Part shown: positions 10,671 through 21,913 of the stretch, in pieces
Position numbering within the stretch: position 1 is the first letter of the stretch
Layout of the letters: the number at the start of each line of letters is the position of its first letter
Assembly (NCBI GenBank): GCA_947478725.1
Contig: CANJWZ010000002.1
Span: forward strand, 1-64,000
Direction: 5' to 3'
Source of the DNA: Comamonadaceae bacterium
GTDB lineage: Bacteria; Pseudomonadota; Gammaproteobacteria; Burkholderiales; Burkholderiaceae_C
Length of the DNA: 64,000 nucleotides
The notes under the pieces: model-generated
Databases searched by the model: none
Seen by the model: the letters and a program-made list of their open reading frames with translations, nothing else
What the model was told of the DNA's origin: nothing
Program-made: the position numbers and the translations under genes

Positions 10671-12356
10671 ATGTCTGAATCTTTTGCCGACCTATTTAAC
10701 GAATCGCTCAAGCGCTCTGAAATGCGCACAGGTGAAGTCATCACCGCTGAAGTCGTTCGCATCGACCACAACCACGTCGTTGTCAACGCCGGACTCAAAT
10801 CCGAGGCCTATGTGCCGCTCGAAGAATTCAAAAACGACCAGGGTGAGCTAGAAGTTCAAGTCGGCGACTTTGTGTCGGTGGCCATCGACTCGGTCGAAAA
10901 CGGCTATGGCGACACCCTGCTGTCGCGCGACAAAGCCAAGCGCCTGGCCTCATGGATGAGCCTGGAAAAAGCGCTGGAATCCGGCGAGTTTGTCACGGGC
11001 CAGACCAGCGGCAAGGTCAAAGGCGGCCTGACGGTTCTGGTCAACGGCATCCGCGCTTTCCTGCCCGGTTCACTCATCGACACCCGCCCGATCAAAGACT
11101 TGTCTCCGTACGAAAACAAGACCATGGAGTTCAAGGTCATCAAGCTGGACCGCAAGCGCAACAACGTCGTGCTGTCACGCCGTGCGGTGGTTGAAGCGTC
11201 GATGGGCGAAGAACGCGCCAAATTGATGGAAACCCTCAAAGAAGGTTCATCGGTCAAAGGCGTGGTCAAGAACATCACCGAATACGGTGCATTCGTTGAC
11301 CTGGGCGGTATTGACGGCCTGCTGCACATCACCGACATGGCATGGCGCCGCGTGCGTCACCCAAGCGAAGTGGTGACAGCGGGTCAGGAAATCGTGGCCA
11401 AGATTCTCAAGTTCGACACCGAGAAAAACCGCGTGTCGCTGGGTCTGAAACAAATGGGCGACGACCCATGGATGGGCGTGAACCGGCGCTACCCGCAAAG
11501 CACCCGCCTGTTTGGCAAGATCACCAACATCGCCGACTACGGCGCATTTGTTGAACTCGAGCCAGGCATTGAAGGCCTCGTGCACGTGTCCGAGATGGAC
11601 TGGACCAACAAAAACGTGGCGCCTAACAAGCTTGTCGCACTTGGCGATGAAGTTGAAGTGATGGTTCTGGAAATCGACGAAGACAAGCGCCGTATCAGCC
11701 TGGGCATGAAACAGTGCAAGGCCAACCCATGGCAAGAGTTTGCTGTGGACACCAAGCGCGGTGACCGCGTCAAGGGTCCGATCAAATCCATCACCGACTT
11801 CGGCGTGTTCGTCGGCTTGGCGGCGGGTATTGACGGTCTGGTGCATTTGTCTGACCTGTCATGGAACGAGCCAGGTGAAACCGCAGTGCGCAACTACAAA
11901 AAGGGCCAGGAAGTCGAAGCGATTGTGCTGGCCGTTGACGTTGACCGCGAGCGTATTTCCCTTGGTATCAAGCAGCTCGACTCCGATCCGTTCACCACAT
12001 TTGTGTCAATCAACGACAAAGGCGCGATTGTGACGGGCAAGGTCAAGACGGTGGACGCCAAAGGTGCTGAGATTGACCTCGGTGAAGACATCATCGGTTA
12101 CCTGCGCGCCAGCGAGATCAGCCGTGACCGCGTTGAAGACGCGCGCAACGTGCTCAAAGAGGGCGACGAAGTCTCTGCTGTTGTGGTGAATGTGGATCGC
12201 AAGACCCGCAACATCCAGCTGTCAGTCAAAGCCAAGGACAACGCTGACCAGCAAGAAGCCATGGCCTCCCTGAGCCAGCAGTCTGCCAAAGAAAGCTCCG
12301 GCTTGACCAACCTTGGCGCTCTGTTGCGCGCCAAGATGGACAGCTCAGAAAAGTAA
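10671..12356 (+). CDS. rpsA: 30S ribosomal protein S1
   Basis: Essential ribosomal protein that binds and unfolds mRNA during initiation. The 561-residue protein has six S1 (OB-fold) repeats at roughly residues 20-85, 105-165, 190-260, 275-345, 365-430 and 450-520; repeats 3-5 show the pattern [39 protein letters not shown] and [21 protein letters not shown] good ribosome site (AAGGAAA) lies 6-12 bases before the ATG. The 170-base leader after aroA-cmk is open and could host its own promoter and the autoregulatory structure known for rpsA, though I cannot define one. The order cmk-rpsA-ihfB is widely conserved. Confidence 0.98.
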   Translation: MSESFADLFNESLKRSEMRTGEVITAEVVRIDHNHVVVNAGLKSEAYVPLEEFKNDQGELEVQVGDFVSVAIDSVENGYGDTLLSRDKAKRLASWMSLEKALESGEFVTGQTSGKVKGGLTVLVNGIRAFLPGSLIDTRPIKDLSPYENKTMEFKVIKLDRKRNNVVLSRRAVVEASMGEERAKLMETLKEGSSVKGVVKNITEYGAFVDLGGIDGLLHITDMAWRRVRHPSEVVTAGQEIVAKILKFDTEKNRVSLGLKQMGDDPWMGVNRRYPQSTRLFGKITNIADYGAFVELEPGIEGLVHVSEMDWTNKNVAPNKLVALGDEVEVMVLEIDEDKRRISLGMKQCKANPWQEFAVDTKRGDRVKGPIKSITDFGVFVGLAAGIDGLVHLSDLSWNEPGETAVRNYKKGQEVEAIVLAVDVDRERISLGIKQLDSDPFTTFVSINDKGAIVTGKVKTVDAKGAEIDLGEDIIGYLRASEISRDRVEDARNVLKEGDEVSAVVVNVDRKTRNIQLSVKAKDNADQQEAMASLSQQSAKESSGLTNLGALLRAKMDSSEK

Positions 12357-12375
12357 AAAGTGTTGTGGGACTGAC

Positions 12376-12403
12376 CAGACGACGCAGCAAAGCTGCCCGT
12401 CTG
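12376..12403 (+). terminator. Hairpin between rpsA and ihfB, possible attenuator
   Basis: Stem CAGACG / CGTCTG with an inner stem GCAGC / GCTGC and loop AAA. No T-run follows, so it may slow transcription or protect the rpsA 3' end rather than act as a full terminator. Confidence 0.4.
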
Positions 12404-12435
12404 ATCTTTCCCCGAACTTATCAATCCCCGACTTC

Positions 12436-12762
12436 ATGACCAGAAGCGACCTTGTTGAAGAGCTGGCCAACCGGTTTGACCAGCTCACACACCGTGATGC
12501 CGAATACGCCGCCAAGACGATCCTTGATGCCGTCAGTGATGCACTCGTGCGTGGTCACAGAATAGAGATTCGGGGCTTTGGCAGTTTTTCGGTCAACCGC
12601 CGACCGCCGCGCATGGGGCGTAATCCCCGTTCCGGTGAAAGCGTTGCGATTCCTGAAAAACGGGTTCCTCACTTCAAGCCTGGAAAAGCATTGCGCGAGG
12701 CTGTTGATGCCCATACGCAAATGCTGGCGTCACAAGCCAACGAGAAAATTTCAAGATCTTGA
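12436..12762 (+). CDS. ihfB: Integration host factor subunit beta
   Basis: Forms the IHF heterodimer with IhfA; it bends DNA at specific sites for recombination, replication and transcription. The start [10 protein letters not shown] at 12436 was chosen because it matches the family N-terminus; the upstream extension to 12313 overlaps rpsA and is not homologous. The 108-residue protein contains the DNA-binding arm [20 protein letters not shown] with the minor-groove proline, followed by [11 protein letters not shown]. No strong ribosome site is visible before the ATG. It follows rpsA as in most proteobacteria. Confidence 0.96.
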   Translation: MTRSDLVEELANRFDQLTHRDAEYAAKTILDAVSDALVRGHRIEIRGFGSFSVNRRPPRMGRNPRSGESVAIPEKRVPHFKPGKALREAVDAHTQMLASQANEKISRS

Positions 12763-12815
12763 ACCCCTTTTTTGGCTGACTACAATTCATTGTTAACCCC
12801 CGAAAGCGGTACCCC

Positions 12816-13133
12816 GTGAAATACCTGATGTGGCTGCTCAAAGCAGCCATTTTTTTTACCCTTTTTGCTTTTGCGCTGAATAACCAGCAGCTTGTCGCTG
12901 TCAATTTTTTCTTTGGAACATACTGGAAAGCCAACCTCGTGCTGGTGGTGTTGACAGCTTTCGGTATTGGCCTGCTACTCGGTGTCTTGCTGATGATGCC
13001 GCGCTGGTGGAGAAGCCGGAAAAACAGTTCGGCGCAAGTTGCCCCTCCAGCCGTGGTAGCACCCGCCAAAACGACCCCCGACACAGCTTCGGTCACGGCA
13101 AACACCCTCATGATGGCGCGCGATGGACTTTGA
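12816..13133 (+). CDS. lapA: LapA-family inner-membrane protein
   Basis: Small inner-membrane partner of LapB in lipopolysaccharide assembly control. The 105-residue protein has two hydrophobic segments (about residues 5-20 and 42-62) around the typical LapA pattern ALNNQQLVAVNFFFG, then a basic WWRSRK and a low-complexity Ala/Pro/Thr cytoplasmic tail. Its last codons overlap the lapB start by 11 bases, so the two are coupled. In E. coli lapAB is also one operon. Confidence 0.88.
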   Translation: MKYLMWLLKAAIFFTLFAFALNNQQLVAVNFFFGTYWKANLVLVVLTAFGIGLLLGVLLMMPRWWRSRKNSSAQVAPPAVVAPAKTTPDTASVTANTLMMARDGL

Positions 13134-14271
13134 TATCAGCTGGATTTTGTTGGGCCTGCCGGTGGCGTTTACCTTAGGGTGGCTGGCCTCACGCGTAGAT
13201 TTGCGCCATTTGCGTTTTGAAAACCGACAGGCGCCGAAGGCCTACTTTCGCGGGCTGAATTTTCTGCTCAATGAGCAGCAAGACCAGGCCATTGACGCCT
13301 TCATCGAGGCGGTACAAAGTGATCCGGACACATCAGAACTGCACTTTGCGCTTGGCAATCTGTTTCGCCGCCGGGGTGAGTACGAGCGTGCGGTGCGGGT
13401 ACACGAACATCTCTTGCAACGCGGTGACCTGCCGCAGCCCGATCGTGATCGTGCCCAGCACGCGCTGGCCCTTGACTACCTCAAGGCAGGTTTGCTGGAC
13501 CGTGCAGAAAATGCATTGCGCAAGCTTGAGGGCACCGCCTTTGAAGAAGAGGCCAGATTGGCCTTGCTTTCCATCTATGAACGCTCACGCGACTGGGCGC
13601 ATGCCAGCCAGATTGCCAGCAAGCTGGGCGGTGCCGGGCATGGCAGCTTTACCGGCAGACAAGCCCATTACCTGTGCGAGCAGGCCAGCGCACTGGTGGC
13701 TGCGGGTCAGGCAGACGCGGCCATTGGCCTGCTTGAGCAAGCGTGCCGGCTCTCACCCACCGTGGCAAGGCCATTGATTGATCTGGCAAGACTCCACTAC
13801 CAAAGCGGGCAGACGCAAGCCGCAATGGACAATTTGCTGACCCTGGAACGTACAGCGCCACACAGTTTTCCGCTGGCCACCAGCATGATGGTCAGCATGG
13901 CAGAGCAAAAAAATGCGTTTGCCGCCCCCATCGTCAAGCTGCTCAAAACCCACTACCAGCACACCCCGTCTGTGGACGTCATGCAGGCCTTGGCAACGCT
14001 TGAAAAAGACCCGATCGAAAGCCGTCAAACCTACATTAACCACCTGGAAAGCGAAGCGTCGCTGGTTGCTGCGACACGCTGGATAGCGGGCGAAAATCTG
14101 GGCACCGCACACCAGAACAAGCTGCTAAAACGCGCCCTTGACGTGGCCGTCCAACCACTGATGCGCTACCGCTGCGCGGCCTGTGGGTTTGAAGCGAGCC
14201 AGCACTTTTGGCACTGCCCCGGTTGCCAAGCCTGGGACAGCTACCCGGCACGGCGTATCGAAGAACTATGA
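13123..14271 (+). CDS. lapB: Lipopolysaccharide assembly protein LapB
   Basis: Adaptor that balances lipopolysaccharide and phospholipid synthesis by presenting LpxC to FtsH. The 382-residue protein has an N-terminal membrane anchor (about residues 4-20), TPR helices from about 45 to 330 (LNEQQDQAIDAFIEAVQSDP is the first), and a C-terminal rubredoxin-like zinc knuckle with Cys351, Cys354, Cys365 and Cys368 (CAAC and CPGC). Domain order and length match E. coli LapB (YciM). It overlaps lapA by 11 bases and shares ATGA with the heptose kinase gene downstream. Confidence 0.96.
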   Translation: MDFDISWILLGLPVAFTLGWLASRVDLRHLRFENRQAPKAYFRGLNFLLNEQQDQAIDAFIEAVQSDPDTSELHFALGNLFRRRGEYERAVRVHEHLLQRGDLPQPDRDRAQHALALDYLKAGLLDRAENALRKLEGTAFEEEARLALLSIYERSRDWAHASQIASKLGGAGHGSFTGRQAHYLCEQASALVAAGQADAAIGLLEQACRLSPTVARPLIDLARLHYQSGQTQAAMDNLLTLERTAPHSFPLATSMMVSMAEQKNAFAAPIVKLLKTHYQHTPSVDVMQALATLEKDPIESRQTYINHLESEASLVAATRWIAGENLGTAHQNKLLKRALDVAVQPLMRYRCAACGFEASQHFWHCPGCQAWDSYPARRIEEL

Positions 14272-15221
14272 CGAACATGCCTGTACACATCACTGAAGAA
14301 AAAATCAACGCCGCCCGCGTCCTGGTTGTCGGCGACGCGATGCTTGACCGTTACTGGTACGGCGCAGTCGACCGAATCTCGCCCGAGGCGCCCGTACCAG
14401 TGGTACGCGTCACACGTGTCGAGGAGCGTGTCGGTGGCGCGGCCAACGTGGCCAGCAACATTGTGGCGCTGGGTGCGCAATCGTCATTGCTGAGCGTGGT
14501 GGGTGACGACGAAGCCAGTCACCAGCTCGAAGCGTTGGTGGCCAAAACCGGTATCACCCCCTACTTTGGCCGTGACCCGAAGCTCAAGACCACCGTCAAG
14601 CTGCGCGTCATTGGGCGGCAGCAGCAGTTGCTTCGGCTGGACTTTGAGAACATCCCTGAAAACGAAGTCCTGGCCTCCCAGTCGAGCACCTTCGACAAAC
14701 TTTTGCCGCAGCATGATGCTGTGCTGTTTTCAGACTACGGCAAGGGCGGTCTGGCGCACATCACCTTCATGATTGATCAGGCCAGAGCCGCTGGCAAAAC
14801 GGTCCTGGTAGACCCCAAAGGCTCAGACTACACGCGCTACAAAAACGCGACCATCATCACCCCCAATCGCGCTGAACTGGAGCAGGTCATTGGCGCCTGG
14901 ACCAACGAAGCTGATTTGACAGCAAAAGCCCACGCGCTGCGTCAATCGCTCAAGCTCCAGGCCCTGCTGCTGACCCGCAGTGAGGCGGGCATGACGCTGT
15001 TTGATGCACAGGGGGAACTGCATGTGCCCGCAGTAGCGCGCGAGGTATTTGACGTCACAGGCGCGGGCGATACGGTCATTGCCACGCTAGCAGCATTGAT
15101 GGCCGCTGGCGTCACGCTGCGCGATGCTGTGCGGGTTGCCAACCTGGCAGGGGGCATCGTTGTGGGCAAATTCGGCACCGCCACCGTGAGCTACAACGAG
15201 CTGTTCAATACGCGTCCATGA
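14268..15221 (+). CDS. rfaE1: D-glycero-beta-D-manno-heptose-7-phosphate kinase
   Basis: Phosphorylates heptose-7-phosphate at C1 on the way to ADP-heptose for the lipopolysaccharide inner core. The 317-residue PfkB/ribokinase-fold protein shows [11 protein letters not shown] near the start, [11 protein letters not shown], and the ATP/catalytic motif [13 protein letters not shown] near the end. It corresponds to the kinase half of HldE only; the adenylyltransferase half is absent here and must be encoded elsewhere. The ATG at 14268 overlaps the lapB stop (ATGA); ATG 14277 is an alternative. hldD follows after 13 bases, so kinase and epimerase are co-transcribed. Confidence 0.94.
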   Translation: MTNMPVHITEEKINAARVLVVGDAMLDRYWYGAVDRISPEAPVPVVRVTRVEERVGGAANVASNIVALGAQSSLLSVVGDDEASHQLEALVAKTGITPYFGRDPKLKTTVKLRVIGRQQQLLRLDFENIPENEVLASQSSTFDKLLPQHDAVLFSDYGKGGLAHITFMIDQARAAGKTVLVDPKGSDYTRYKNATIITPNRAELEQVIGAWTNEADLTAKAHALRQSLKLQALLLTRSEAGMTLFDAQGELHVPAVAREVFDVTGAGDTVIATLAALMAAGVTLRDAVRVANLAGGIVVGKFGTATVSYNELFNTRP

Positions 15222-15234
15222 ACGAAAGCACACC

Positions 15235-16239
15235 ATGAAAATCATCGTCACAGGCGCTGCCGGCTTTATTGGCAGCAACATCATCAAAGGCCTGAATGCG
15301 CGCGGCATTGACGACATCATTGCGGTAGACGATCTGACCATGGGCGACAAGTTTAAAAACCTGGCAGACCTGCAAATTGCCGACTATGTGGATGCCGACG
15401 ATTTTTACGAGCTGTTTGCTGAAGGTGCATTCGGCCAGGTCGAAGCAGTGTTTCATGAAGGTGCGTGCAGCGACACCATGGAGTCCGACGGCAAATACAT
15501 GATGGACAACAACTACACGTTGTCGTGCGAGTTGTTTCAAGCCTGCCAGGATCAGGGCACACGCTTGCTGTACGCCTCATCAGCCGCAACTTATGGCGGT
15601 TCGGACACCTTCAGCGAGTCACCTGAATTTGAAAAGCCGCTCAATGTTTACGGCTACTCCAAGCTGCTGTTTGACCAGCGCCTGCGCCGCGAACTCGGCC
15701 AGAGGTTTGAAAATACCAGCACCCAGCTGGCAGGCTTTCGGTACTTCAATGTGTATGGCCCGCGTGAGCAGCACAAAGGCCGCATGGCCAGTGTGGCGTT
15801 TCATCAGTTCAACCAGTATCAGGCGGACGGCAAGGTCAAGTTGTTTGGTGAATATGGCGGTTATGGCCCAGGCGGCCAAATGCGTGACTTCGTATTTATC
15901 GACGACGTGGTGGCCGTCAATTTGTGGTTTTTGGATCATCCGGGCAAATCAGGTATCTTCAACCTGGGTACCGGCAAGGCGCAGCCGTTCAATGACGTGG
16001 CCATCGCCGTGGTCAACACCTTGCGCAAAAGCCAAGGTCAAGCCCCGCTCAGCATCGAAGAAGCGGCGCGCGGCGGCTTGATCGACTACATCGCCTTTCC
16101 GCCCACTCTGGTGGGCAAGTACCAAAGCTACACCCAGGCTGATTTGAGTGCCCTGCGCGCCGTGGGCTGCGACCATGCGTTTGCCGATGTACAGACAGGT
16201 GTCGCGTCCTACATGCAGTGGCTGGGCCAGCCGGTTTAG
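15235..16239 (+). CDS. hldD: ADP-L-glycero-D-manno-heptose-6-epimerase
   Basis: Inverts C6 of ADP-D-glycero-heptose to give the L-glycero form used in lipopolysaccharide inner core. This extended short-chain dehydrogenase of 334 residues has the NADP-binding [15 protein letters not shown] at residues 5-20, the catalytic YGYSK tetrad segment near residue 140, and [20 protein letters not shown], typical of HldD. It lies 13 bases behind rfaE1. A small CCCGA/TCGGG hairpin without a T-run follows the stop codon. Confidence 0.96.
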   Translation: MKIIVTGAAGFIGSNIIKGLNARGIDDIIAVDDLTMGDKFKNLADLQIADYVDADDFYELFAEGAFGQVEAVFHEGACSDTMESDGKYMMDNNYTLSCELFQACQDQGTRLLYASSAATYGGSDTFSESPEFEKPLNVYGYSKLLFDQRLRRELGQRFENTSTQLAGFRYFNVYGPREQHKGRMASVAFHQFNQYQADGKVKLFGEYGGYGPGGQMRDFVFIDDVVAVNLWFLDHPGKSGIFNLGTGKAQPFNDVAIAVVNTLRKSQGQAPLSIEEAARGGLIDYIAFPPTLVGKYQSYTQADLSALRAVGCDHAFADVQTGVASYMQWLGQPV

Positions 16240-16371
16240 GGTTTTTACCCGAGGTTCGGGCTGTTTCAGGTCAACCCTCTGCTGCCTTGACCGTTGGAGG
16301 AAGTGGCATGCTTCATTTTGAAGGATAGCCCTGAGTTACCCGTTCAAACCACCACATCAAGGAGTTTTCTC

Positions 16372-16770
16372 ATGTTCAAAAAATTGCTGGCATTTTTAGC
16401 CGCCATGACCGTCGCCGTTGCTTTTGCAGCGGTTGACGTTAACAAAGCCACCCCTGCAGAACTCGACAGCATCAAGGGTATTGGCCCAGCGATCTCGGGC
16501 AGGATTCTTGACGAGCGCAAAAAAGGCAACTTCAAGAGCTGGGAAGACCTGATTGAACGCGTCAAAGGTTTGGGTGTCGGTAACGCCGCCAAACTCTCGG
16601 CCGAGGGGCTGACTGTTGGTGGTGCTGGCTTCAAGGGCGCGGCAGCTGCCCCTGCCAAAGCTGATGTGAAAGCCGATGCCAAGCCTGCCGCGGCCCCAGC
16701 AAAAGCCGATGCCAAGCCTCAAGCCAAGGCCGACGCTGCCAAAGCTGCTGCCAGTGCACCGAAAAAGTAA
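16372..16770 (+). CDS. Secreted helix-hairpin-helix protein, ComEA-like
   Basis: Small DNA-binding-type exported protein, possibly involved in DNA uptake; the role is inferred from the fold. After a signal peptide (residues 1-19) the mature protein starts VDVNKATPAELDSIKGIGPA and carries one ComEA helix-hairpin-helix pair to about residue 75, including IERVKGLGVGNAAKL. The remaining 45 residues are Ala/Lys/Pro repeats (KADAKPAAAPAKADAKP). The ATG at 16372 was chosen because AAGGAG sits 8 bases upstream; the longer frame lacks a signal peptide. A strong terminator follows. Confidence 0.87.
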   Translation: MFKKLLAFLAAMTVAVAFAAVDVNKATPAELDSIKGIGPAISGRILDERKKGNFKSWEDLIERVKGLGVGNAAKLSAEGLTVGGAGFKGAAAAPAKADVKADAKPAAAPAKADAKPQAKADAAKAAASAPKK

Positions 16771-16801
16771 TCTCCAGGCCAGCGATTCGATTCGCTCACT
16801 G

Positions 16802-16828
16802 AAAAACCCGCCAGTAGCGGGTTTTTTT
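16802..16828 (+). terminator. Rho-independent terminator after the ComEA-like gene
   Basis: Stem AAAACCCGC / GCGGGTTTT with loop CAGTA and a run of seven T. It closes the plus-strand transcription unit of the ComEA-like gene. Confidence 0.9.
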
Positions 16829-16879
16829 CGTTTTAAAGTCATGTTTACCTGATGGCCCAGACACCCCCATAATCGTGTC

Positions 16880-17278
16880 ATGCGACTACTACACACCATG
16901 CTCCGCGTTGGCAACCTTGAACGCTCCATCCACTTTTACACCCAGGTGCTCGGCATGCAGTTGCTGCGCCGGTCTGAAAACCCGGAATACAAATACTCGC
17001 TGGCCTTTGTCGGCTATGAAGGCAACCCCGCGCAGGCTGAAATTGAGCTGACCTATAACCATGGCACCGACCGCTACGACATGGGCACCGCCTATGGCCA
17101 TATTGCGCTTGGCGTTCCTGACGCCTATTTGGCAGTTGACAACATCAAGGCAGCCGGTGGCAACGTGACGCGAGAAGCGGGCCCCGTCAAAGGCGGCAGT
17201 ACAGTGATTGCTTTTGTCACCGACCCTGACGGTTACAAAATTGAGCTGATACAGCGCAAGGAAAATGGCCAAGAATAG
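16880..17278 (+). CDS. gloA: Lactoylglutathione lyase (glyoxalase I)
   Basis: Converts the hemithioacetal of methylglyoxal and glutathione to S-lactoylglutathione, a cytoplasmic detoxification step. All four metal ligands of the E. coli enzyme are at the same positions: His5, Glu56, His74 and Glu122. The protein is 132 residues and aligns without gaps over this span. It is convergent with eda, 11 bases apart; the neighbourhood with the Entner-Doudoroff genes fits a methylglyoxal-prone central carbon metabolism but may be incidental. Confidence 0.96.
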   Translation: MRLLHTMLRVGNLERSIHFYTQVLGMQLLRRSENPEYKYSLAFVGYEGNPAQAEIELTYNHGTDRYDMGTAYGHIALGVPDAYLAVDNIKAAGGNVTREAGPVKGGSTVIAFVTDPDGYKIELIQRKENGQE

Positions 17279-17289
17279 CCCAGAGCAGC

Positions 17290-17942
17290 TCAATCTGCCT
17301 TGACGTTCAAGCGGCTGGCCTGAAACGCCAGCGCGGTGATTTGAGCCCAGTTGCCGCGCGCCAGTGCATCTGCCGGTGCCAGCCACGAACCGCCGACACA
17401 GACCACATTGGGCAGGCTCAAGAAGTCCATCGCATTGGCTGCGGTGACGCCGCCCGTGGGGCAAAAGCGCACATCACCGAATGGCCCGTTCCAGGCTTTG
17501 AGCATGGCCGGGCCACCGGTCTGCATGGCCGGGAAAAATTTCAACTCACTCAGACTATCGGCCTGGGCCATCATGATTTCGCTGGCCGTGGCAACACCAG
17601 GCAGCAGCGGCAGGCGTACGTCGCGGCAGGCTTGAGCCAGCGCCTGTGTGTAGCCTGGACTGACAATAAAACGGGCCCCCGCCATGGCACTGGCTTGTGC
17701 GTCTTGCGCGTTGCGCACCGTGCCTGCGCCCACCACGGCCTCAGGCACATCACGGGCAATCGCTTCAATACAAGCCAGCGCCTGGGGTGTTCGCAGTGTC
17801 ACTTCCAGCATGCGGATGCCGCCGGCCAGAAGTGCACGCGCCATCAGCACGGCCTGGGCGACATCGGTGAGCACAATCACGGGAATGACAGGTGAGTCCT
17901 GCATGACTTGCAGGGCGGTCAACTCACCCGAAACGTTCAAAT

Positions 17943-17952
<10 letters not shown>
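17290..17952 (-). CDS. eda: 2-keto-3-deoxy-6-phosphogluconate aldolase
   Basis: Splits KDPG into pyruvate and glyceraldehyde-3-phosphate, the last step of the Entner-Doudoroff pathway. The class I aldolase has the Schiff-base Lys138 in SELKFFPA, Glu50 and Arg54 in LEVTLRTP, and the phosphate-binding CPTGGVT near residue 165; these match E. coli Lys133, Glu45 and Arg49. The 220-residue protein overlaps the end of edd by ten bases, so the two form an operon edd-eda. Confidence 0.96.
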
Positions 17953-19844
<1,892 letters not shown>

Positions 19845-19985
19845 GGGATGAAATTAAAAAAGAGACCACCAATGAATTGGTAACTTAATGACAACTCTGA
19901 TGGTAACGGGCAACAGCCCGATGGGGCATTGTCCAGGTTACCAAGAAGGTACAGAAAAACGCGCTGTCCGTTGTAAAGTGATGAC

Positions 19986-20588
19986 GTGACACCGCACCCG
20001 CCAACTCCTGCCACTTGTACTGCGCGTGACCCAGCCCGCATGCTACAAACCGTTGTCCGTGAATGGGGCGGCGCCAGCGACCTGTGGATTTTTGGCTATG
20101 CCTCGCTGATCTGGCGGCCCGAGTTTGACTTTGACGAAGAGCGTTTTGCTACGATTCACGGCTATCACCGCGCCCTGAAGATGTGGAGCCGCCTGAACCG
20201 GGGCACGCCTGAGCGGCCCGGCCTGGTGTTTGGCCTGCTGCATGGCGGCAGCTGCAAGGGGGTGGCATTTCGCATCCCGCGCGCCAGGGTCGAAGCGCAA
20301 CTGCCCGCCCTTTGGGACCGTGAAATGCCCAACGGCGTTTACGACCCGAAATGGCTGCGCTGCCACACCGCTCAGGGGCCTGTCACCGCCCTGGCTTTCA
20401 CCCTGTCAAAGCACAGTCCCAACCACACCGGCGTGCTGCCAGACGACACCTACCGGCAGATTTTTTCAAGCTCGTGCGGCCGCTACGGCACCACCCGCGA
20501 CTACGCCCAGCTGACCTACGACAAGCTCAAAGCGCTGGGCATTGAAGACCATGCACTGGGCAAGCTGCTCGGGCTGGCTGGGCGCTAA
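19986..20588 (+). CDS. chaC: ChaC-type gamma-glutamylcyclotransferase
   Basis: Degrades glutathione to 5-oxoproline and Cys-Gly in the cytoplasm, by family assignment. The core motif FGYASLIWRPEF near residue 37 corresponds to the YGSL substrate loop of ChaC, and the glutamate of LWDREMPNGVY (about residue 115) is the expected catalytic acid. The longest frame starts at GTG 19986; ATG 20040 (MLQTVV) is an alternative that would remove 18 poorly conserved residues. The stop overlaps the convergent MobA-like gene by four bases. Confidence 0.85.
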   Translation: MTPHPPTPATCTARDPARMLQTVVREWGGASDLWIFGYASLIWRPEFDFDEERFATIHGYHRALKMWSRLNRGTPERPGLVFGLLHGGSCKGVAFRIPRARVEAQLPALWDREMPNGVYDPKWLRCHTAQGPVTALAFTLSKHSPNHTGVLPDDTYRQIFSSSCGRYGTTRDYAQLTYDKLKALGIEDHALGKLLGLAGR

Positions 20589-21157
20589 AAAAGGCGTTGT
20601 GTGAAAAGCTTTTCCGCCCGCTGCAGGTCGTCCAGCGTGTCCACGTCGGTGATGCAGCCGACATCATCCAGCGCCATGAATGCTACTGAATCAGTAGCTT
20701 CTCGACCTCGTATCAAGTGAGCTGCACCCTGATTCCCTTGAAAATTGAGCAGCTCCTCGGCACATTCCGGGCCAAAACGCACCGGGTGGCCACGCTGGCC
20801 ACTGACCACAGGCACCGTCACGGCGCGCGGCGCTGCCAAGGCCATCGCTTTCAAGCTGGCGCTGGTGATCAGCGGCAAATCAGCCGGCAGAATCAGCCAG
20901 CCGTTGGCGTCCAGCGTGGCCCGCACACCCGCGGCAATCGAGTCGCCCATACCCGGCCGTGCGGGGTCGGCAGTGACCACGTGGTAGGGCAAGCCACTGG
21001 CCTTGACAGCATCCAGGACATGGTCGATTACGCGTTTGCCTGCGAGCAGCGCTTGCAGCTTGTGCGTTGTACCGCCAGAGGCAATAAAACGCTCGCCACG
21101 GCCAGCTGCAAGGATGAGTACCACGGGCATGGTTTGGGGAAGGGTCGGATTCGGCAT
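20585..21157 (-). CDS. MobA/MocA-like nucleotidyltransferase
   Basis: Probably transfers a nucleotide to a molybdenum cofactor (CTP or GTP to molybdopterin), judged from the family fold. The 190-residue protein has the nucleotide-binding loop [12 protein letters not shown], the metal-binding [22 protein letters not shown], and a late DVDTLDDLQ. That combination is closest to MocA (YgfJ)-type molybdopterin cytidylyltransferases. The start at ATG 21157 leaves only 20 bases to the divergent pdxH start. Near the C-terminus a perfect 17-base palindrome is part of the coding sequence (20682-20698). Confidence 0.8.
   Translation of the reverse strand: MPNPTLPQTMPVVLILAAGRGERFIASGGTTHKLQALLAGKRVIDHVLDAVKASGLPYHVVTADPARPGMGDSIAAGVRATLDANGWLILPADLPLITSASLKAMALAAPRAVTVPVVSGQRGHPVRFGPECAEELLNFQGNQGAAHLIRGREATDSVAFMALDDVGCITDVDTLDDLQRAEKLFTQRLF
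20682..20698. repeat. Perfect 17-base palindrome in the MobA-like gene
   Basis: GCTACTGAATCAGTAGC is its own reverse complement around the central base. It resembles the first half of the ATAGCTGCT repeat family (compare the HAD gene copy at 25600-25641). Confidence 0.5.
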
Positions 21158-21177
21158 GCAATCTTTATACTTCAGGA
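21158..21177. promoter_or_regulatory. 20-base divergent start region with overlapping -10 elements
   Basis: Only 20 bases separate the start codons of the MobA-like gene and pdxH. On the plus strand TATACT (21166-21171) is followed by six bases and then the pdxH ATG. On the minus strand TATAAA (21169-21164) is followed by six bases and then the other ATG. If these are the -10 elements both messages would begin at or near their start codon (leaderless). No good -35 is visible on either side. Confidence 0.4.
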
Positions 21178-21828
21178 ATGCCAAACCAAGACCTCCCCAT
21201 CGCCGACCTGCGCAAAAGCTACGAGCTGGCTGAGCTTGTTGAATCAGCTGCGCTGGACGACCCGCTCCCACAATTCGAGCGGTGGCTGGCTGAGGCGATA
21301 GCCGCCAAAGTGCCCGAACCCAACGCCATGACGCTGGCCACCGTTGCCCATGATTTGCGGCCCTCCACCCGCATCGTGCTGATCAAGGGACTCGACGCGC
21401 GTGGGCCCGTATGGTTTACCAATTACCAGAGCCGCAAAGGCCTTGAGGTGGCGGGCAACCCCTATGCGGCGCTGCAATTTCACTGGGTGGAGATGGAACG
21501 CAGCGTGCGTATTGAAGGCGTGGTCGAGAAAATTTCGCCAGAAGAAAGCGACGCCTACTACCATTCACGTCCGCTGGGTTCGCGCATCGGTGCCTGGGCC
21601 AGCCCGCAAAGCGAGGTGGTGGCCTCCCGCAGCGTACTGGAAGCCAACGAAGCTGAGTACAAAGCAAAGTTTGGCGACAACCCGCCCCGCCCACCACACT
21701 GGGGCGGCTACCGCCTCAAACCCGATAACTGGCAGTTCTGGCAAGGTCGGCGAAGCCGCTTGCATGACCGGCTTCGCTACACGCTGCAAGGCGATGGCGG
21801 CTGGCTGCGAGAGCGGCTGGCGCCGTGA
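21178..21828 (+). CDS. pdxH: Pyridoxamine/pyridoxine 5'-phosphate oxidase
   Basis: FMN-dependent oxidase that makes pyridoxal 5'-phosphate, the cofactor of many enzymes in this window (ArgD, KynU). The 216-residue protein has [10 protein letters not shown] at the start, [30 protein letters not shown] with FMN phosphate contacts, QVEWFR-equivalent [33 protein letters not shown] and the C-terminal RLHDRLRY and WLRERLAP. Length is normal. The AGGA before the ATG has no spacer, so a conventional ribosome site is not obvious. Confidence 0.97.
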   Translation: MPNQDLPIADLRKSYELAELVESAALDDPLPQFERWLAEAIAAKVPEPNAMTLATVAHDLRPSTRIVLIKGLDARGPVWFTNYQSRKGLEVAGNPYAALQFHWVEMERSVRIEGVVEKISPEESDAYYHSRPLGSRIGAWASPQSEVVASRSVLEANEAEYKAKFGDNPPRPPHWGGYRLKPDNWQFWQGRRSRLHDRLRYTLQGDGGWLRERLAP

Positions 21829-21870
21829 GGACCACCCAATCCCCACTATTTTCATTTTTCATCGGCTATT

Positions 21871-21913
21871 CATCCTTGTATATTCATCAATTCGTGCGTA
21901 AAATACAAGGATG
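21871..21913 (+). promoter_or_regulatory. Promoter framed by an 11-bp inverted repeat, AAA ATPase gene
   Basis: CATCCTTGTAT (21871-21881) and ATACAAGGATG (21903-21913) form a perfect inverted repeat with a 21-base spacer. Inside it, -35 TTGTAT (21876-21881), 17 bases and -10 TAAAAT (21899-21904) predict transcription starting at about 21911, the A of the start codon. The arms cover the -35 and the start site, as an operator would. Confidence 0.6.
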
